Shown here piece by piece: positions 55,591 to 64,000 of a stretch of DNA of 64,000 nt (position 1 is the first letter of the stretch; each line of letters opens with the position of its first letter). Under the pieces are notes generated by a model, which did not search any database, had not been told where the DNA came from, and saw only the letters and a program-made list of their open reading frames with translations. The position numbers and the translations under genes were made by a program. The stretch comes from Curtobacterium pusillum. GTDB taxonomy: Bacteria > Actinomycetota > Actinomycetes > Actinomycetales > Microbacteriaceae. Location: positions 735,261-799,260 of the forward strand of contig NZ_VDZH01000001.1 of the NCBI RefSeq assembly GCF_007673235.1. Direction: 5' to 3'.

Positions 55591-57279
55591 TCAGGCGGTC
55601 ACGAGCCGCCCCTCGCGCATCCGCACGGTCCGGTCGACGAGGTCCGCGGCGACCGGGACGTGCGACACGATGACGACCGTGCGTCCGTCCTGACGCGCTG
55701 CTCCGACGAGGTCGCGGAGCACGGCGTCGCCGAGGTCGGGGTCGATGTCGGCCGTCGGTTCGTCGAGCACGAGCACCGGGAACGCGTGCAGCAGCGCCCG
55801 CGCGAGGGCGAGCCGGTGCGCCTGGCCGCCGGACACCAGGACGCCGCGCTCCCCCACGCCCGCGTCGAGTCCGCCGCGGCCTTCGACCCACGCACCGAGG
55901 CCGACCCGGTCGAGCACCGCGAGCAGGTCGTCGTCGGTCGCGGTCTCGCGGGCGAAGAGCAGGTTCTGCCGCACGGACTGGTCGAACACGAACGGATCCT
56001 GCTCGATGAGGCCGATCCGCGCCCGGACGGCGTCGGGGTGCATGTCCTTCGCCTCGACCCCGTCGAGCGTGTACGAGCCGCGGTGGTCCACGAACCGGAC
56101 CAGGGCGTCCACGAGGGTCGACTTGCCGGCGCCGCTCGGCCCTTCGAGCACGACCACCTCGCCGGGCCGGAGGTCGAGCGAGACCCCGGCGACGGCGTCC
56201 GTCGTCGCTCCCGGCCAGCGCACCGAGACGTCGCGCAGGGACACCGCGACGGGCCCGTCCACCACGAGCGCGTCGGGATCGGCGTCGTCCGCCGGTTCCG
56301 GCACGATGCCGTCGGGGACGTCCGCCGGGACGACCCGCTCGACCCGGTCGGCCGCCGCGCGCACGCGCCGGAGCGTCAGGACCGCGAGCGGGACGCCGCC
56401 GACGACCTCGAACAGGGCGAGCGGCACGAACACTGCGAGCGCCCAGAGCGGCCCGTCGAGCGCCCCCGACACGACCGCGGGTGCGCCGACGGCGAGGATC
56501 CCGATGACCGCACCGCCGCCGACGAGCCCGACGAGCGCACCGACGAGCGACTCGACGGTGCCGCGGCGGCGGACGGCGGCGGTCACCCGGGCGTCGAGCC
56601 GGGCGATGTGGGCGAGCCGTTCGTCGAGCGTGCCGTACGCCGCGAAGACGTCGAGCGTCCGCACGGTGTCGAGCACGAGGTCCGCGACGCGTCCGCGCTC
56701 GGCGGCGGTCTGCTCGTCGGAGCGCTTCGCGATGGACAGCGTGACGACCGATCCGAGCAGGGCGGCCACGGCGAGGGCGAGCAGCAGCACGACCGCCGCG
56801 GGCACCGACACCAGGGCGACCGCCACGACGGACAGCACCGCGACGATGCCGGCGGACACGAGCGGGCCGACCACCCGGATCGGCAGGTCCTGCAGCCGGT
56901 CGGTGTCGGTCACGAGCCGGGTCAGCAGGTCTCCGCGACCGGTGGACCCGAGCCCGGCCGGAGCGACCGACGACAGCCGCCGGTACATCTCCGTCCGGAC
57001 GACGGCGAGCTGCCGGAACGACGCGTCGTGCCCGGCGAGCCGGTCGACGTAGCGCAGGGCCGCCCGCCCGAGCGCGAACGCCCGCACGCCGACCATCACG
57101 AGCGTCAGGTACAGGATCGGCGGGTGCTCCGCCGCGCGCGTGATGAGGTAGCCGCTCGCGGCGAGCAGCGCGACCGCGCAGACCGCACTGAGCGCGCCGG
57201 CCGCCACGGCCCTGCCCCAACCGGCCCCGTGCGGCATGGCGAGTCGCAGGACCGAGTCGTGTCGTGCCTCCCGGCTCAT
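55591..57279 (-). CDS. cydC: Cysteine/glutathione ABC exporter subunit CydC
   Basis: 562 residues: six-helix membrane domain (about 15-300) and ATPase domain with Walker A GPSGAGKST, signature VSGGQAHRLALARAL, Walker B VLVLDEPTADID, H-loop VSHVP. With CydD it exports reduced thiols needed to assemble cytochrome bd. ATG overlaps the cydD stop (ATGA). Last gene of cydABDC. Confidence 0.93.
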   Translation of the reverse strand: MSREARHDSVLRLAMPHGAGWGRAVAAGALSAVCAVALLAASGYLITRAAEHPPILYLTLVMVGVRAFALGRAALRYVDRLAGHDASFRQLAVVRTEMYRRLSSVAPAGLGSTGRGDLLTRLVTDTDRLQDLPIRVVGPLVSAGIVAVLSVVAVALVSVPAAVVLLLALAVAALLGSVVTLSIAKRSDEQTAAERGRVADLVLDTVRTLDVFAAYGTLDERLAHIARLDARVTAAVRRRGTVESLVGALVGLVGGGAVIGILAVGAPAVVSGALDGPLWALAVFVPLALFEVVGGVPLAVLTLRRVRAAADRVERVVPADVPDGIVPEPADDADPDALVVDGPVAVSLRDVSVRWPGATTDAVAGVSLDLRPGEVVVLEGPSGAGKSTLVDALVRFVDHRGSYTLDGVEAKDMHPDAVRARIGLIEQDPFVFDQSVRQNLLFARETATDDDLLAVLDRVGLGAWVEGRGGLDAGVGERGVLVSGGQAHRLALARALLHAFPVLVLDEPTADIDPDLGDAVLRDLVGAARQDGRTVVIVSHVPVAADLVDRTVRMREGRLVTA

Positions 57280-58925
57280 GCCCGCGCTCCGCTCGTCTGG
57301 GTGACCGTCACGGATCCACCGGATCGCACGTCGACCCGGACGTCGCCGGCGGCGACGACCGCGGGGCGGTGGCTCGCGACCACGACGACCGCGCCGTCCG
57401 CGGCGAGCCGGCGGAGCGTGGCGACGACGTGGGCCTCGGCGTCGGCGTCGAGCGCCGAGGTCGGCTCGTCGAGCAGGACCAACGGGGTCGCCTCCCGCTG
57501 GACGCGGTGGAGGGCGCGCGCGACCGCGACGCGCTGCGCCTGGCCGCCGGACAGGCCGCTGCCGCCGGATCCGACCTGGAGGCCCGGGTCGAGTCCCAGC
57601 CCCGCAGCACCGAGCGCGGTCCGCACGTCGGTGTCGTCGGGGGTCGCGCTGAGCGCGACGTTCTCGGCGATCGTGCCGCGCACGAGACGGGGGCGCTGGT
57701 CGGCCCAGGTGGTCCGCTCGGCGGGCGTGCTGCCGGCGGGGCCGGGCGCCGTGACGGTGCCGTCGTGCGCCAGGACCCCGCGGATCGCGGCGATCAGGCT
57801 GGACTTGCCGGATCCGCTCGGACCAGCGAGGACGACGATCGTCCCGGGGCCGGCGCGGAGGTCGAGCGGCCCGATGACGACGTCCGGCCGACGCACCGTC
57901 AGCCCCTGGAGCACCAGGTCCGTCGAGGCCGGTGCCGGCGCCGGTCGTGCCGGGGCCGGCGTGGTGTCGTCGAGGACGTCGAGCACGGCGGTCGATGCCT
58001 CGACGCCGTCCTGGGCGGCGTGGAAGTCCGCGCCGACCTGCCGGATCGGGGCGAAGGCCTCCGGGGCGAGGACGAGCACGAACATCGCGGCGCCGAGGCC
58101 GAGCGAGCCGTCGACCAGGCGGATCCCGATCGACACCGCGACCAGCGCCACGGACAGGCTCGCCGCGAGTTCGAGGGCGAAGCCGCTCACGAACGACAGG
58201 CGGAGCACCCCGAGCGTGCCCTTCCGGTACTCGTCGGTGACCGCCCCGATCCGGCCGACCTGCCGACGCGCACGGCCGAAGACCTTCAGCGTGGCGAGCC
58301 CCTCGACCGCCTCGGTGAAGGCGCCGCCGAGCTTCGCGAGGGCGTCCGACTGCTTCCGCTGGAGCGCCTGGGTGGCGAGCCCGATCAGGATCATGAAGAC
58401 CGGGATCACCGGCAGTGCGCACAGGATGACGATCCCGCTCGTCAAGTCACCGAGGCCGATCGCGACGAGGAGCATCGGCGTCGCGATGGCGGTGAGGGCG
58501 AGCTGCGGCAGGTACCGGCCGAAGTAGGCGTCGAGCGCGTCGAGCCCCGGGCCGAGCGTCGTGGCGAAGCCGGCGCTCGAGCGGTCGGCGAGCCACGACG
58601 GCCCGCGCTCGGCGGCCCGCGCGAGCACGGTCGCCCGCAGCTCGCTCTTCACCTTCACCGCGGCCCGCGCGGCGAGGTCGTCCGTCGCCCACGCGGCGAC
58701 GGCGCGCACGACGAACGCGCCGCCGAGGAGCGCGAGCGCCGGGGTGAACGCGGCCGGGACGCTGCCGTCGTGGACGGCGTCCACCCCGAGGGTCACGGCG
58801 GCGGCGATCCCCCACGCGATCGCGATGGTCGCGAGCGTGCGGAGGACGCCGGTGCCGGCGGCCGCGACGATGAAGCCGCGTGCCGTCCGCGACAGCCGCA
58901 GGAGACGCGGATCGAGCGGCTTCAC
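57276..58925 (-). CDS. cydD: Cysteine/glutathione ABC exporter subunit CydD
   Basis: 549 residues: membrane domain with GTGVLRTLATIAIAWGIAAAV and GLATLKVFGRAR coupling region, then ATPase domain with Walker A GPSGSGKSS, signature LSGGQAQRVAVARAL, Walker B LVLLDEPTSALD and H-loop ASHRP. GTG start, 9 bases after cydB. Short Q-loop region (TTWADQRPRLVRGTIAENV) is typical of CydD. Confidence 0.93.
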   Translation of the reverse strand: MKPLDPRLLRLSRTARGFIVAAAGTGVLRTLATIAIAWGIAAAVTLGVDAVHDGSVPAAFTPALALLGGAFVVRAVAAWATDDLAARAAVKVKSELRATVLARAAERGPSWLADRSSAGFATTLGPGLDALDAYFGRYLPQLALTAIATPMLLVAIGLGDLTSGIVILCALPVIPVFMILIGLATQALQRKQSDALAKLGGAFTEAVEGLATLKVFGRARRQVGRIGAVTDEYRKGTLGVLRLSFVSGFALELAASLSVALVAVSIGIRLVDGSLGLGAAMFVLVLAPEAFAPIRQVGADFHAAQDGVEASTAVLDVLDDTTPAPARPAPAPASTDLVLQGLTVRRPDVVIGPLDLRAGPGTIVVLAGPSGSGKSSLIAAIRGVLAHDGTVTAPGPAGSTPAERTTWADQRPRLVRGTIAENVALSATPDDTDVRTALGAAGLGLDPGLQVGSGGSGLSGGQAQRVAVARALHRVQREATPLVLLDEPTSALDADAEAHVVATLRRLAADGAVVVVASHRPAVVAAGDVRVDVRSGGSVTVTQTSGARA

Positions 58926-58934
58926 CGTCGCCGC

Positions 58935-59939
58935 CTAGTGCGCGGCCTGGGTGACCTGGGCCCGCGAGACGCGCTTGCGGAAGATCCAGTACGTCCAGGC
59001 CTGGTAGGCGAACACGAGGGGGACGAAGATCAACGCCACCCAGCTCATCACCCCGAGCGTGTACGAACCGCTCGACGCGTTGTACACGTTCAGGCTGTTC
59101 GCCGGGTCGTTCGTCGCGGGCATGACGTCCGGGAAGATCGCCGTGAACATCGCCAGGACGATCGCGGCGATCGTGACGGCCATGAGCGTGAAGGCCCGTC
59201 CCTCCTTGCCCCAGGCGTTGCAGAGCACCGCGAGGACGAGGGCGAGCGCGGCGACCACGGACAGGACCAGCGACGTCGGCGTGGCCCGGACGAACGCCAT
59301 CCACACCAGGAACGCGGCACCGACGACGATCGTCACGATGCCGGCACGGGTCGCGAGGCGCTTCGCACGGACCCGGATGTCGCCCTCGGTCTTCAGCGCG
59401 ACGAACACCACGCCGTGCGTGAAGAACACGAGCAGCGTCGCGAGACCGGCGAGCAGTGCGAACGGGTTCAGCAGGTCGAACAGCGTGCCGGTGTAGTTGT
59501 GCCCGGAGTCCATCGGGATGCCCCGCACGACGTTGCCGAACGCGACGCCCCAGAGGAACGACGGCACTGCGCTGCCGACGATGATCATCAGGTCGAAGCG
59601 ACGCTTCCACTCCAGGTGCTTGTTCTGGTGCCGGTACTCGAACGAGACACCGCGGGCGATGAGCGCCGCGAGGATGAGCAGCAGCGCCAGGTAGAACCCG
59701 GAGAACATCGTGGCGTACCACTCCGGGAAGGCCGCGAACAGGCAGGCGCCCGCGACGATGACCCAGGTCTCGTTGAGGTCCCACACGGGGCCGATCGTGT
59801 TGATGAGCACACGGCGGTCGGTGTCGTCCTTGCCGAGGAAGGGCAGGGACATGCCGACACCGAAGTCGAAGCCGTCGAGGACGAAGTAGCCGACGAAGAA
59901 GACGCCGACGATCGCGAACCAGAGAACGGGCAGGTCCAT
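58935..59939 (-). CDS. cydB: Cytochrome bd oxidase subunit II
   Basis: 334 residues, eight to nine membrane helices. N-terminus LPVLWFAIVGVFFVGYFVLDGFDFGVGMSLPFLGKDDTDRRVLINTIGPVWDLNETWVI is diagnostic (shown as two stretches: GFDFGVGM and GPVWDLNETWVI). No cofactor ligands of its own; stabilises CydA. One base separates it from the cydA stop. Confidence 0.95.
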   Translation of the reverse strand: MDLPVLWFAIVGVFFVGYFVLDGFDFGVGMSLPFLGKDDTDRRVLINTIGPVWDLNETWVIVAGACLFAAFPEWYATMFSGFYLALLLILAALIARGVSFEYRHQNKHLEWKRRFDLMIIVGSAVPSFLWGVAFGNVVRGIPMDSGHNYTGTLFDLLNPFALLAGLATLLVFFTHGVVFVALKTEGDIRVRAKRLATRAGIVTIVVGAAFLVWMAFVRATPTSLVLSVVAALALVLAVLCNAWGKEGRAFTLMAVTIAAIVLAMFTAIFPDVMPATNDPANSLNVYNASSGSYTLGVMSWVALIFVPLVFAYQAWTYWIFRKRVSRAQVTQAAH

Positions 59940-59940
59940 C

Positions 59941-61353
59941 TCAGTACACCGTCACTTCGTGCTTGACCTCGCCGGTCTCCTCGTCGACCTCCGCCGGGGC
60001 GGCGGGGCCCTCCTGCGCCACCTTCTTGATCAGCCGGAACTCGACGACCGCCAGGCTGCCGTAGATCAGGGTGAACACCACCAGCGAGATGAGGACCTCG
60101 ATCCCGGTGACGTTCGGCGAGACGCCGTCGCTCGTCTTGAGCAACCCGAACACGAGCCACGGTTGACGGCCCATCTCGGTGAAGATCCAGCCGACGATCA
60201 TCGCGGCCATCGGCAGCGGGACCGTCCAGGTTGCGACGCGCCAGATCCACCGCTTGGTCGGGAACCGGCCCTTGCGGGTCAGCCAGAGCCCGACGAGGGA
60301 CACCAGCACCGCGCCGACGCCGAGGGCGATCATCCAGCGGAACGACCAGTAGGTCACCCAGATGATCGGCTTGTAGTCCCCGGGGCCGTAGACCTGCGAG
60401 TACTGGGCCTGCAGGTCGTTGATGCCCTCGACAGTCCCGTTGAAAGTGTGCGTCGACAGGAACGAGAGCAGGTACGGCACCCGGATCGAGAACAGCTCGT
60501 GGACGCCGTCGGGGGTGCCGAGCGTGAAGATCGAGAACGAGGCGTCCTTGCCGGTGGCGGTGTTGTACAGCGCCTCGGCCGCGGCCATCTTCATGGGCTG
60601 CGTGTCCACCATGGTGAGGCCGAGCTGGTCGCCGGTGAGCACCGTGAGCGCCCCCGCCGCGAGCATCGTCCACATGCCGAACTTCAGCGCCGGCATCATC
60701 GTCTCGAGGTTCTGGTTGCGCGCCAGGTGGTAGGCGGCGACCGAGATGATGACGGCGGCCGCGACCATGAAGCAGGCGAACAGGGTGTGCGGGAACGCCG
60801 CCAGCGCGACCTTGTTGCCGAGCACGGCCCAGATGTCCGTGAGCTCGGCGCGCCCCTTGGCCTCGTTCAGGGCGAAGCCCACCGGGTGCTGCATGAACGC
60901 GTTCGCGGCGATGATGAAGTACGCCGACATGATCGTGCCGGCGCTGACGCACCAGATGCTCGCGAGGTGCAGGCCCTTCGGCAGGCGGTCCCACCCGAAG
61001 ATCCAGATCCCGATGAACGCCGCCTCGAAGAAGAAGGCCAGGATGCCCTCGAGCGCAAGCGGGGCGCCGAACACGTCACCGACGAAGCGGGAGTAGTTCG
61101 ACCAGTTCATGCCGAACTGGAACTCCTGCACGATCCCGGTGACGACCCCCATCGCGAAGTTGATGAGGAAGATGCGTCCGAAGAACCGGGTCAGCTGGAG
61201 GTAGTGCGCGCGCCCCGTCCGGTACCAGGCCGTCTGGAACACGGCCACGACGACGGCCATGCCGATCGTCAGCGGGACGAAGAGGAAGTGGTAGATCGTC
61301 GTCAGACCGAACTGCCACCGCGACAGGATCAGCGGGTCGAGGATGTCGTTCAT
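59941..61353 (-). CDS. cydA: Cytochrome bd oxidase subunit I
   Basis: 470 residues, quinol-binding and heme-bearing subunit (b558, b595, d) of the high-affinity terminal oxidase. Heme ligand His22 in TTIYHFLFVPLTIG, GRIFLINFAMGVVTGIVQEFQFGMNW, and GRQPWLVFGLLKTSDGVSP; the Q-loop is short, the actinobacterial form. ATG at 61353. Its promoter lies about 100-130 bases upstream, under a row of GCACG/CGTGC palindromes. Confidence 0.96.
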   Translation of the reverse strand: MNDILDPLILSRWQFGLTTIYHFLFVPLTIGMAVVVAVFQTAWYRTGRAHYLQLTRFFGRIFLINFAMGVVTGIVQEFQFGMNWSNYSRFVGDVFGAPLALEGILAFFFEAAFIGIWIFGWDRLPKGLHLASIWCVSAGTIMSAYFIIAANAFMQHPVGFALNEAKGRAELTDIWAVLGNKVALAAFPHTLFACFMVAAAVIISVAAYHLARNQNLETMMPALKFGMWTMLAAGALTVLTGDQLGLTMVDTQPMKMAAAEALYNTATGKDASFSIFTLGTPDGVHELFSIRVPYLLSFLSTHTFNGTVEGINDLQAQYSQVYGPGDYKPIIWVTYWSFRWMIALGVGAVLVSLVGLWLTRKGRFPTKRWIWRVATWTVPLPMAAMIVGWIFTEMGRQPWLVFGLLKTSDGVSPNVTGIEVLISLVVFTLIYGSLAVVEFRLIKKVAQEGPAAPAEVDEETGEVKHEVTVY

Positions 61354-61451
61354 ACGGCGTGTCCGTGCCGGTTCGCCGAGAGCTGTTGGTGCACGTCAGT
61401 TGCTTCCTGTGAAGGGGGAACTTCTGCTGTCACAACCATTGGGACACGAAC

Positions 61452-61481
61452 ACGTTACCGCGCGGACACCCGATTCGACAA
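61452..61481 (-). promoter_or_regulatory. cydA promoter
   Basis: Minus-strand TTGTCG (61481-61476), 18-nt spacer, TAACGT (61457-61452). Transcript would have a leader of about 90 nt. Confidence 0.5.
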
Positions 61482-61497
61482 TTTGTAGAACTGGCCG

Positions 61498-61551
61498 CTG
61501 CACGAACGTGCAGGGGTACTGCACGGCACAACCGTGCGGCACGATCGTGCC
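61498..61551. promoter_or_regulatory. Cluster of three GCACG/CGTGC palindromes upstream of cydA
   Basis: CTGCACGAACGTGCAG (61498-61513), GCACGG-N5-CCGTGC (61521-61537) and GGCACGATCGTGCC (61538-61551), all upstream of the -35 of the cyd promoter. Repeated half-sites on one DNA face suggest an activator or redox regulator. Confidence 0.6.
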
Positions 61552-61571
61552 GCCTGTCCACTCCACGTACG

Positions 61572-61607
61572 ACGACAGGTGCCGGGCAATTGCCCGACAC
61601 CTGTCGT
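61572..61607. terminator. Hairpin between cyd promoter and osmoprotectant operon
   Basis: ACGACAGGTG (61572-61581)/CACCTGTCGT (61598-61607) and inner CGGGCAA/TTGCCCG with one mismatch; plus-strand TTTT follows. It is 18 bases past the binding-protein stop (minus strand) and would end that transcript before cyd. Confidence 0.75.
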
Positions 61608-61624
61608 TTTACTGCAGCGGGTCG

Positions 61625-62557
61625 TTACAGCAGGTCGTTGTCCTGCAGGAACGCCTTGGCGACCGAAGCCGCCGACTTCTGGTCGACCGAGTTCTGACGG
61701 TTCAGCTCGATGAGGGCGTCGGTCGTCAGGAGCTTGTTCACCTTCGCGATCGCGTCGGCGGCCTTCGAGTCGAGGTCCTTCGAGACGATCGGCGTGACGT
61801 TGTTCGCCGGCACGAGGTGCTTCGGGTCCTCGAGCGTGACGAGCTTCTCGGTCTTGATCGAGGCGCTGGCGGAGTAGATGTCCGCGACCTGCGAGTCACC
61901 GTCCTGGATCGCCTTGATCGTCAGCGGGCCACCGGAGTCGTTCTGCTGGTTGACCTCACCGGTGATGCCGTACTTCGCCTTGAGACCGGTCGGACCGTAG
62001 GCGGCCGTCGCGAACTCCGGGTTGGCGGCGATCGAGATGGTGCCGCCGATCTTGGACAGGTCGGCGATCGACTTCAGGTCGTACTTGTCCGCCAGCTCCT
62101 GGGTCACCGTGTAGGTGTCCGCGTCGGAGGCGTCGGCCGAGGGGAGCGCCTTGACGTCCGACGGCAGCGCCGACTTCAGCGCCGAGTTGATGCCGTCCGT
62201 CGTGGTCTCGGTCGTGGTGTCCTTGCCGTCCTCCTGCAGGAGGTAGTTCAGCAGGTTGCCGTTGTACTCCGGGAAGACGTTGATGCTCCCCTTCGCGACC
62301 TCGGGCCAGTACGCCTTGCGCTGACCGATGTTGAGCTTCTTCGTGACGGTGAAGCCCTCGTGCTCGAGCACCTGCGCGTAGAGCTCGGCGATGATCTCGT
62401 TCGACGGGTACGCCTGCGAACCCACGACGATGGTCTTCGAGTCCCCGCCGGAGCCGGAGGAGAGCGGGTCGCTCGAGGAGCAGCCCGCCAGGGCGATGGC
62501 GGCCGCCGATGCGACGGCGATCGTCGCGGCGAGGCGCCGGGTCGTAGCTGTGATCAC
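61625..62557 (-). CDS. Osmoprotectant (glycine betaine/choline) ABC binding protein
   Basis: 310 residues, OpuAC/ProX-type lipoprotein. Signal ATIAVASAAAIALAGC with lipobox LAGC (Cys about 26); mature KTIVVGSQAYPSNEIIAELYAQVLEHEGF and FPEYNGNLLNYLL match the OpuC/ProX ligand domain. GTG start overlapping stop of the upstream permease is the reverse: the permease stop overlaps this GTG (GTGA). Third gene of the operon in view. Quaternary amine binding is by family; exact ligand unknown. Confidence 0.88.
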   Translation of the reverse strand: MITATTRRLAATIAVASAAAIALAGCSSSDPLSSGSGGDSKTIVVGSQAYPSNEIIAELYAQVLEHEGFTVTKKLNIGQRKAYWPEVAKGSINVFPEYNGNLLNYLLQEDGKDTTTETTTDGINSALKSALPSDVKALPSADASDADTYTVTQELADKYDLKSIADLSKIGGTISIAANPEFATAAYGPTGLKAKYGITGEVNQQNDSGGPLTIKAIQDGDSQVADIYSASASIKTEKLVTLEDPKHLVPANNVTPIVSKDLDSKAADAIAKVNKLLTTDALIELNRQNSVDQKSAASVAKAFLQDNDLL

Positions 62558-63294
62558 GGGTGGGTTCCTTCCACAGGGGTTGATGCTCGTGGTGCTGAGC
62601 TGCGGGTGCTCCGACGCGACTGACGCGCCGACCCGAGGGAGACCCCTGCTGGGACGGCGAGCCGCTGCAGTGCGGCGAAGACGATCTCGAACGCGATGGC
62701 GAGGGCGATCACCAGGATGGAACCGCCCAGCACCTCTGCGTAGTCCGAATTGGCGATGCCGGAGAAGGCGTAGCCGCCGAGGCCTCCGGCGTTGATGTAG
62801 CCGACGAGGGTCGCGGTGGCGACGACCTGGAGCACGGCCGCCCGGATGCCGCCGACGATGAGCGGGAGCGCCAGGGGGATCTCGACCTTGCGGAGGATCT
62901 GCCACCCCGTCATGCCCTGCGCCTTGGCGGCGTCGACGATGACACGGTCGATCGCCTCGACGCCCGAGTACGAGCCCGCCAGGACCGACGGGATCGCGAG
63001 GACGACGAGCGAGATGAGCGGTGCGCCGAGCCCGAGACCGATCGCCAGTGCGAGCAGCGTGAGGAGACCGAGGGTGGGCAGCGCGCGGATGCCACCGGAC
63101 ACCCCGACCGCGATCGAGCGCCCCTTGCCGGTGTGCCCGATGAGCAGTCCGATCGGGACGGCGATCACGACGGCGATGGCCACGGCCAGCAGCGTGATCC
63201 AGACGTGCTCCCAGAGCCGGACGCCGATGGCGTTGCTGCCGACGTTGTTGGCCGGGTCGAAGATCCAGGCGAAGCCCTGTGCGAAGAGGTTCAT
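62554..63294 (-). CDS. Osmoprotectant ABC permease
   Basis: 246 residues, ProW/OpuCB-type channel, five to six helices. FDPANNVGSNAIGVRLWEHVWITLLAV start, EAA-type loop VDAAKAQGMTGWQILRKVEIPLALPLIVGGIRAA, then ATLVGYINAGGLGGYAFSGI. C-terminal Ser/Arg-rich tail. ATG overlaps the stop of the next permease (ATGA). Confidence 0.9.
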   Translation of the reverse strand: MNLFAQGFAWIFDPANNVGSNAIGVRLWEHVWITLLAVAIAVVIAVPIGLLIGHTGKGRSIAVGVSGGIRALPTLGLLTLLALAIGLGLGAPLISLVVLAIPSVLAGSYSGVEAIDRVIVDAAKAQGMTGWQILRKVEIPLALPLIVGGIRAAVLQVVATATLVGYINAGGLGGYAFSGIANSDYAEVLGGSILVIALAIAFEIVFAALQRLAVPAGVSLGSARQSRRSTRSSAPRASTPVEGTHP

Positions 63295-64000
63295 GCGGAC
63301 ACCTCGTTCGCACGGACGTCGTCGGCGGCGCGGCGGCGGACGGCCCGGGCGGTGCGCCCGGTCCCCCGCGTCCACGGCATCACGAGCCGACCGAGCGCGA
63401 CGAGCAGCAGGTCGATGACGAGCGCGAGCACGATGGTCAGGACGATGCCGGTGAGGATCTCCGCGCTGATGCCGCGCTTCAGGCCGTCCGTGAGCAGGAA
63501 GCCGAGGTTCGGGACACCGATGAGCGCACCGACCGTCACGAGGCTGATCGTGGAGACGGACACCACACGGATGCCGGCCAGCAGGACGGGCCCGGCGAGG
63601 GGCAGCTCCACCTTGAAGAACCGCTGCGCCGGCGAGTAGCCGAGCGCCTCGGACGCACCGACGACGTCCTGGTCGACCGCGTCGATGGCGTCGGCCGCGG
63701 ATCGTGCCATCAGCGCGACGCCGAAGATGGTCATCGCGATGACGACGTTCACCGGGTCGAGGGTGCTCGTGCCGATGATGGCGGGCAGCACGAGGAACAA
63801 CGGCAGCGCCGGGATCGTGTACAGCAGGCTCGCGACGACGACGATCGTCGAGGCCGTGCCCCGCGCGACCCCGTTGCGCTTCCGAAGACGCGACACGAGG
63901 AGTCCGATCGGCACCGACAGCAGGAAGCTGATCACGATCGGCGGGATCGACAGCCAGACGTGCGCGATCAGGTTGTCGCTGATCGTGTCCGTGTTGCCGA
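63291..64000 (-). CDS. Osmoprotectant ABC permease, 5' end outside window
   Basis: Second ProW/OpuC-type permease; the frame is open to the window edge (NTDTISDNLIAHVWLSIPPI precedes the helices), so the start and probably the ATPase gene lie beyond 64000. Coupling loop GASEALGYSPAQRFFKVELPLAGPVLLAGIRVV and VGALIGVPNLGFLLTDGLKRG. Basic tail of about 25 residues. Two permeases plus a binding protein is the OpuC layout. Confidence 0.88.
   Translation of the reverse strand, partial: GNTDTISDNLIAHVWLSIPPIVISFLLSVPIGLLVSRLRKRNGVARGTASTIVVVASLLYTIPALPLFLVLPAIIGTSTLDPVNVVIAMTIFGVALMARSAADAIDAVDQDVVGASEALGYSPAQRFFKVELPLAGPVLLAGIRVVSVSTISLVTVGALIGVPNLGFLLTDGLKRGISAEILTGIVLTIVLALVIDLLLVALGRLVMPWTRGTGRTARAVRRRAADDVRANEVSA

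Noticed and set aside
61572..61607. Riboswitch in the cydA leader
   Set aside because: The hairpin lies upstream of the predicted cydA promoter and next to the binding-protein stop, so it belongs to the 3' end of the osmoprotectant operon.

Overview
The window is very GC-rich, densely packed chromosomal DNA from an actinobacterium, most likely Microbacteriaceae (a Curtobacterium-like genus is my inference from gene content and family style, not something I could search). Supporting traits are GTG/TTG starts, 4-base ATGA/GTGA overlaps in operons, start codons 6-7 nt after a TANNNT -10 box (leaderless transcripts), a single-chain glycyl-tRNA synthetase, and the actinobacterial neighbourhoods leuS-comEA-comEC-holA/rpsT/lepA/hemW/hrcA-dnaJ-rsmE-HIT-phoH-ybeY-CNNM-era-...-recO-uppS-glyS-dusB-dgt-dnaG. 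I see no prophage, insertion sequence, CRISPR array or rRNA.

Layout: 1-2568 (+) ends a fatty-acid synthesis cluster (fabH partial, acpP, fabF). 2789-9120 holds DUF3145, DUF1684, an AI-2E-type transporter, tRNA(CAU), a GT4 glycosyltransferase, a DMT transporter divergent from peptide deformylase, a lipoprotein and tRNA-Asn. 9249-16821 (-) is an oligopeptide-type ABC system (dppA-B-C-DF) followed by a second ATPase that lacks the H-loop histidine and a 2-hydroxyacid dehydrogenase. 17353-26829 carries dnaG, dgt, dusB, ybaK, a tiny ORF, an FrnE-like DsbA protein, glyS, uppS and recO. 27089-28858 is leuA with a leader peptide and attenuator. 29346-33540 couples a MacB/FtsX-type ABC exporter to a NarL-type two-component system. 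33609-40802 is the era...hrcA block, with a degenerate CIRCE at hrcA. 40911-47898 holds DUF4870, hemW, a HAD phosphatase, DUF1990, a membrane protein, lepA and an aminotransferase. 48093-55339 has rpsT, holA, comEC, comEA and leuS. 55591-61353 is cydABDC, and 61625-64000 an osmoprotectant ABC system running off the edge.

The most unusual content lies between genes: several families of short palindromic elements whose internal spacing is kept to the base while inner sequences diverge. Family D has arms at +47 and +32 in three copies; family B has elements at 0/15/43/59 in two copies; family C keeps a 47-nt hairpin with conserved outer GCGAAAGCGAC in two copies; family A (core CCTGGAGGCRCGG) recurs at a dozen gene ends, once inside a 56-codon ORF. 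They mostly sit at 3' ends and may work as terminators, but conserved geometry suggests REP-like elements. Other points of note are the leuA leader peptide, the palindrome cluster upstream of cydA, and a comEC frame that has no stop before running almost through holA.
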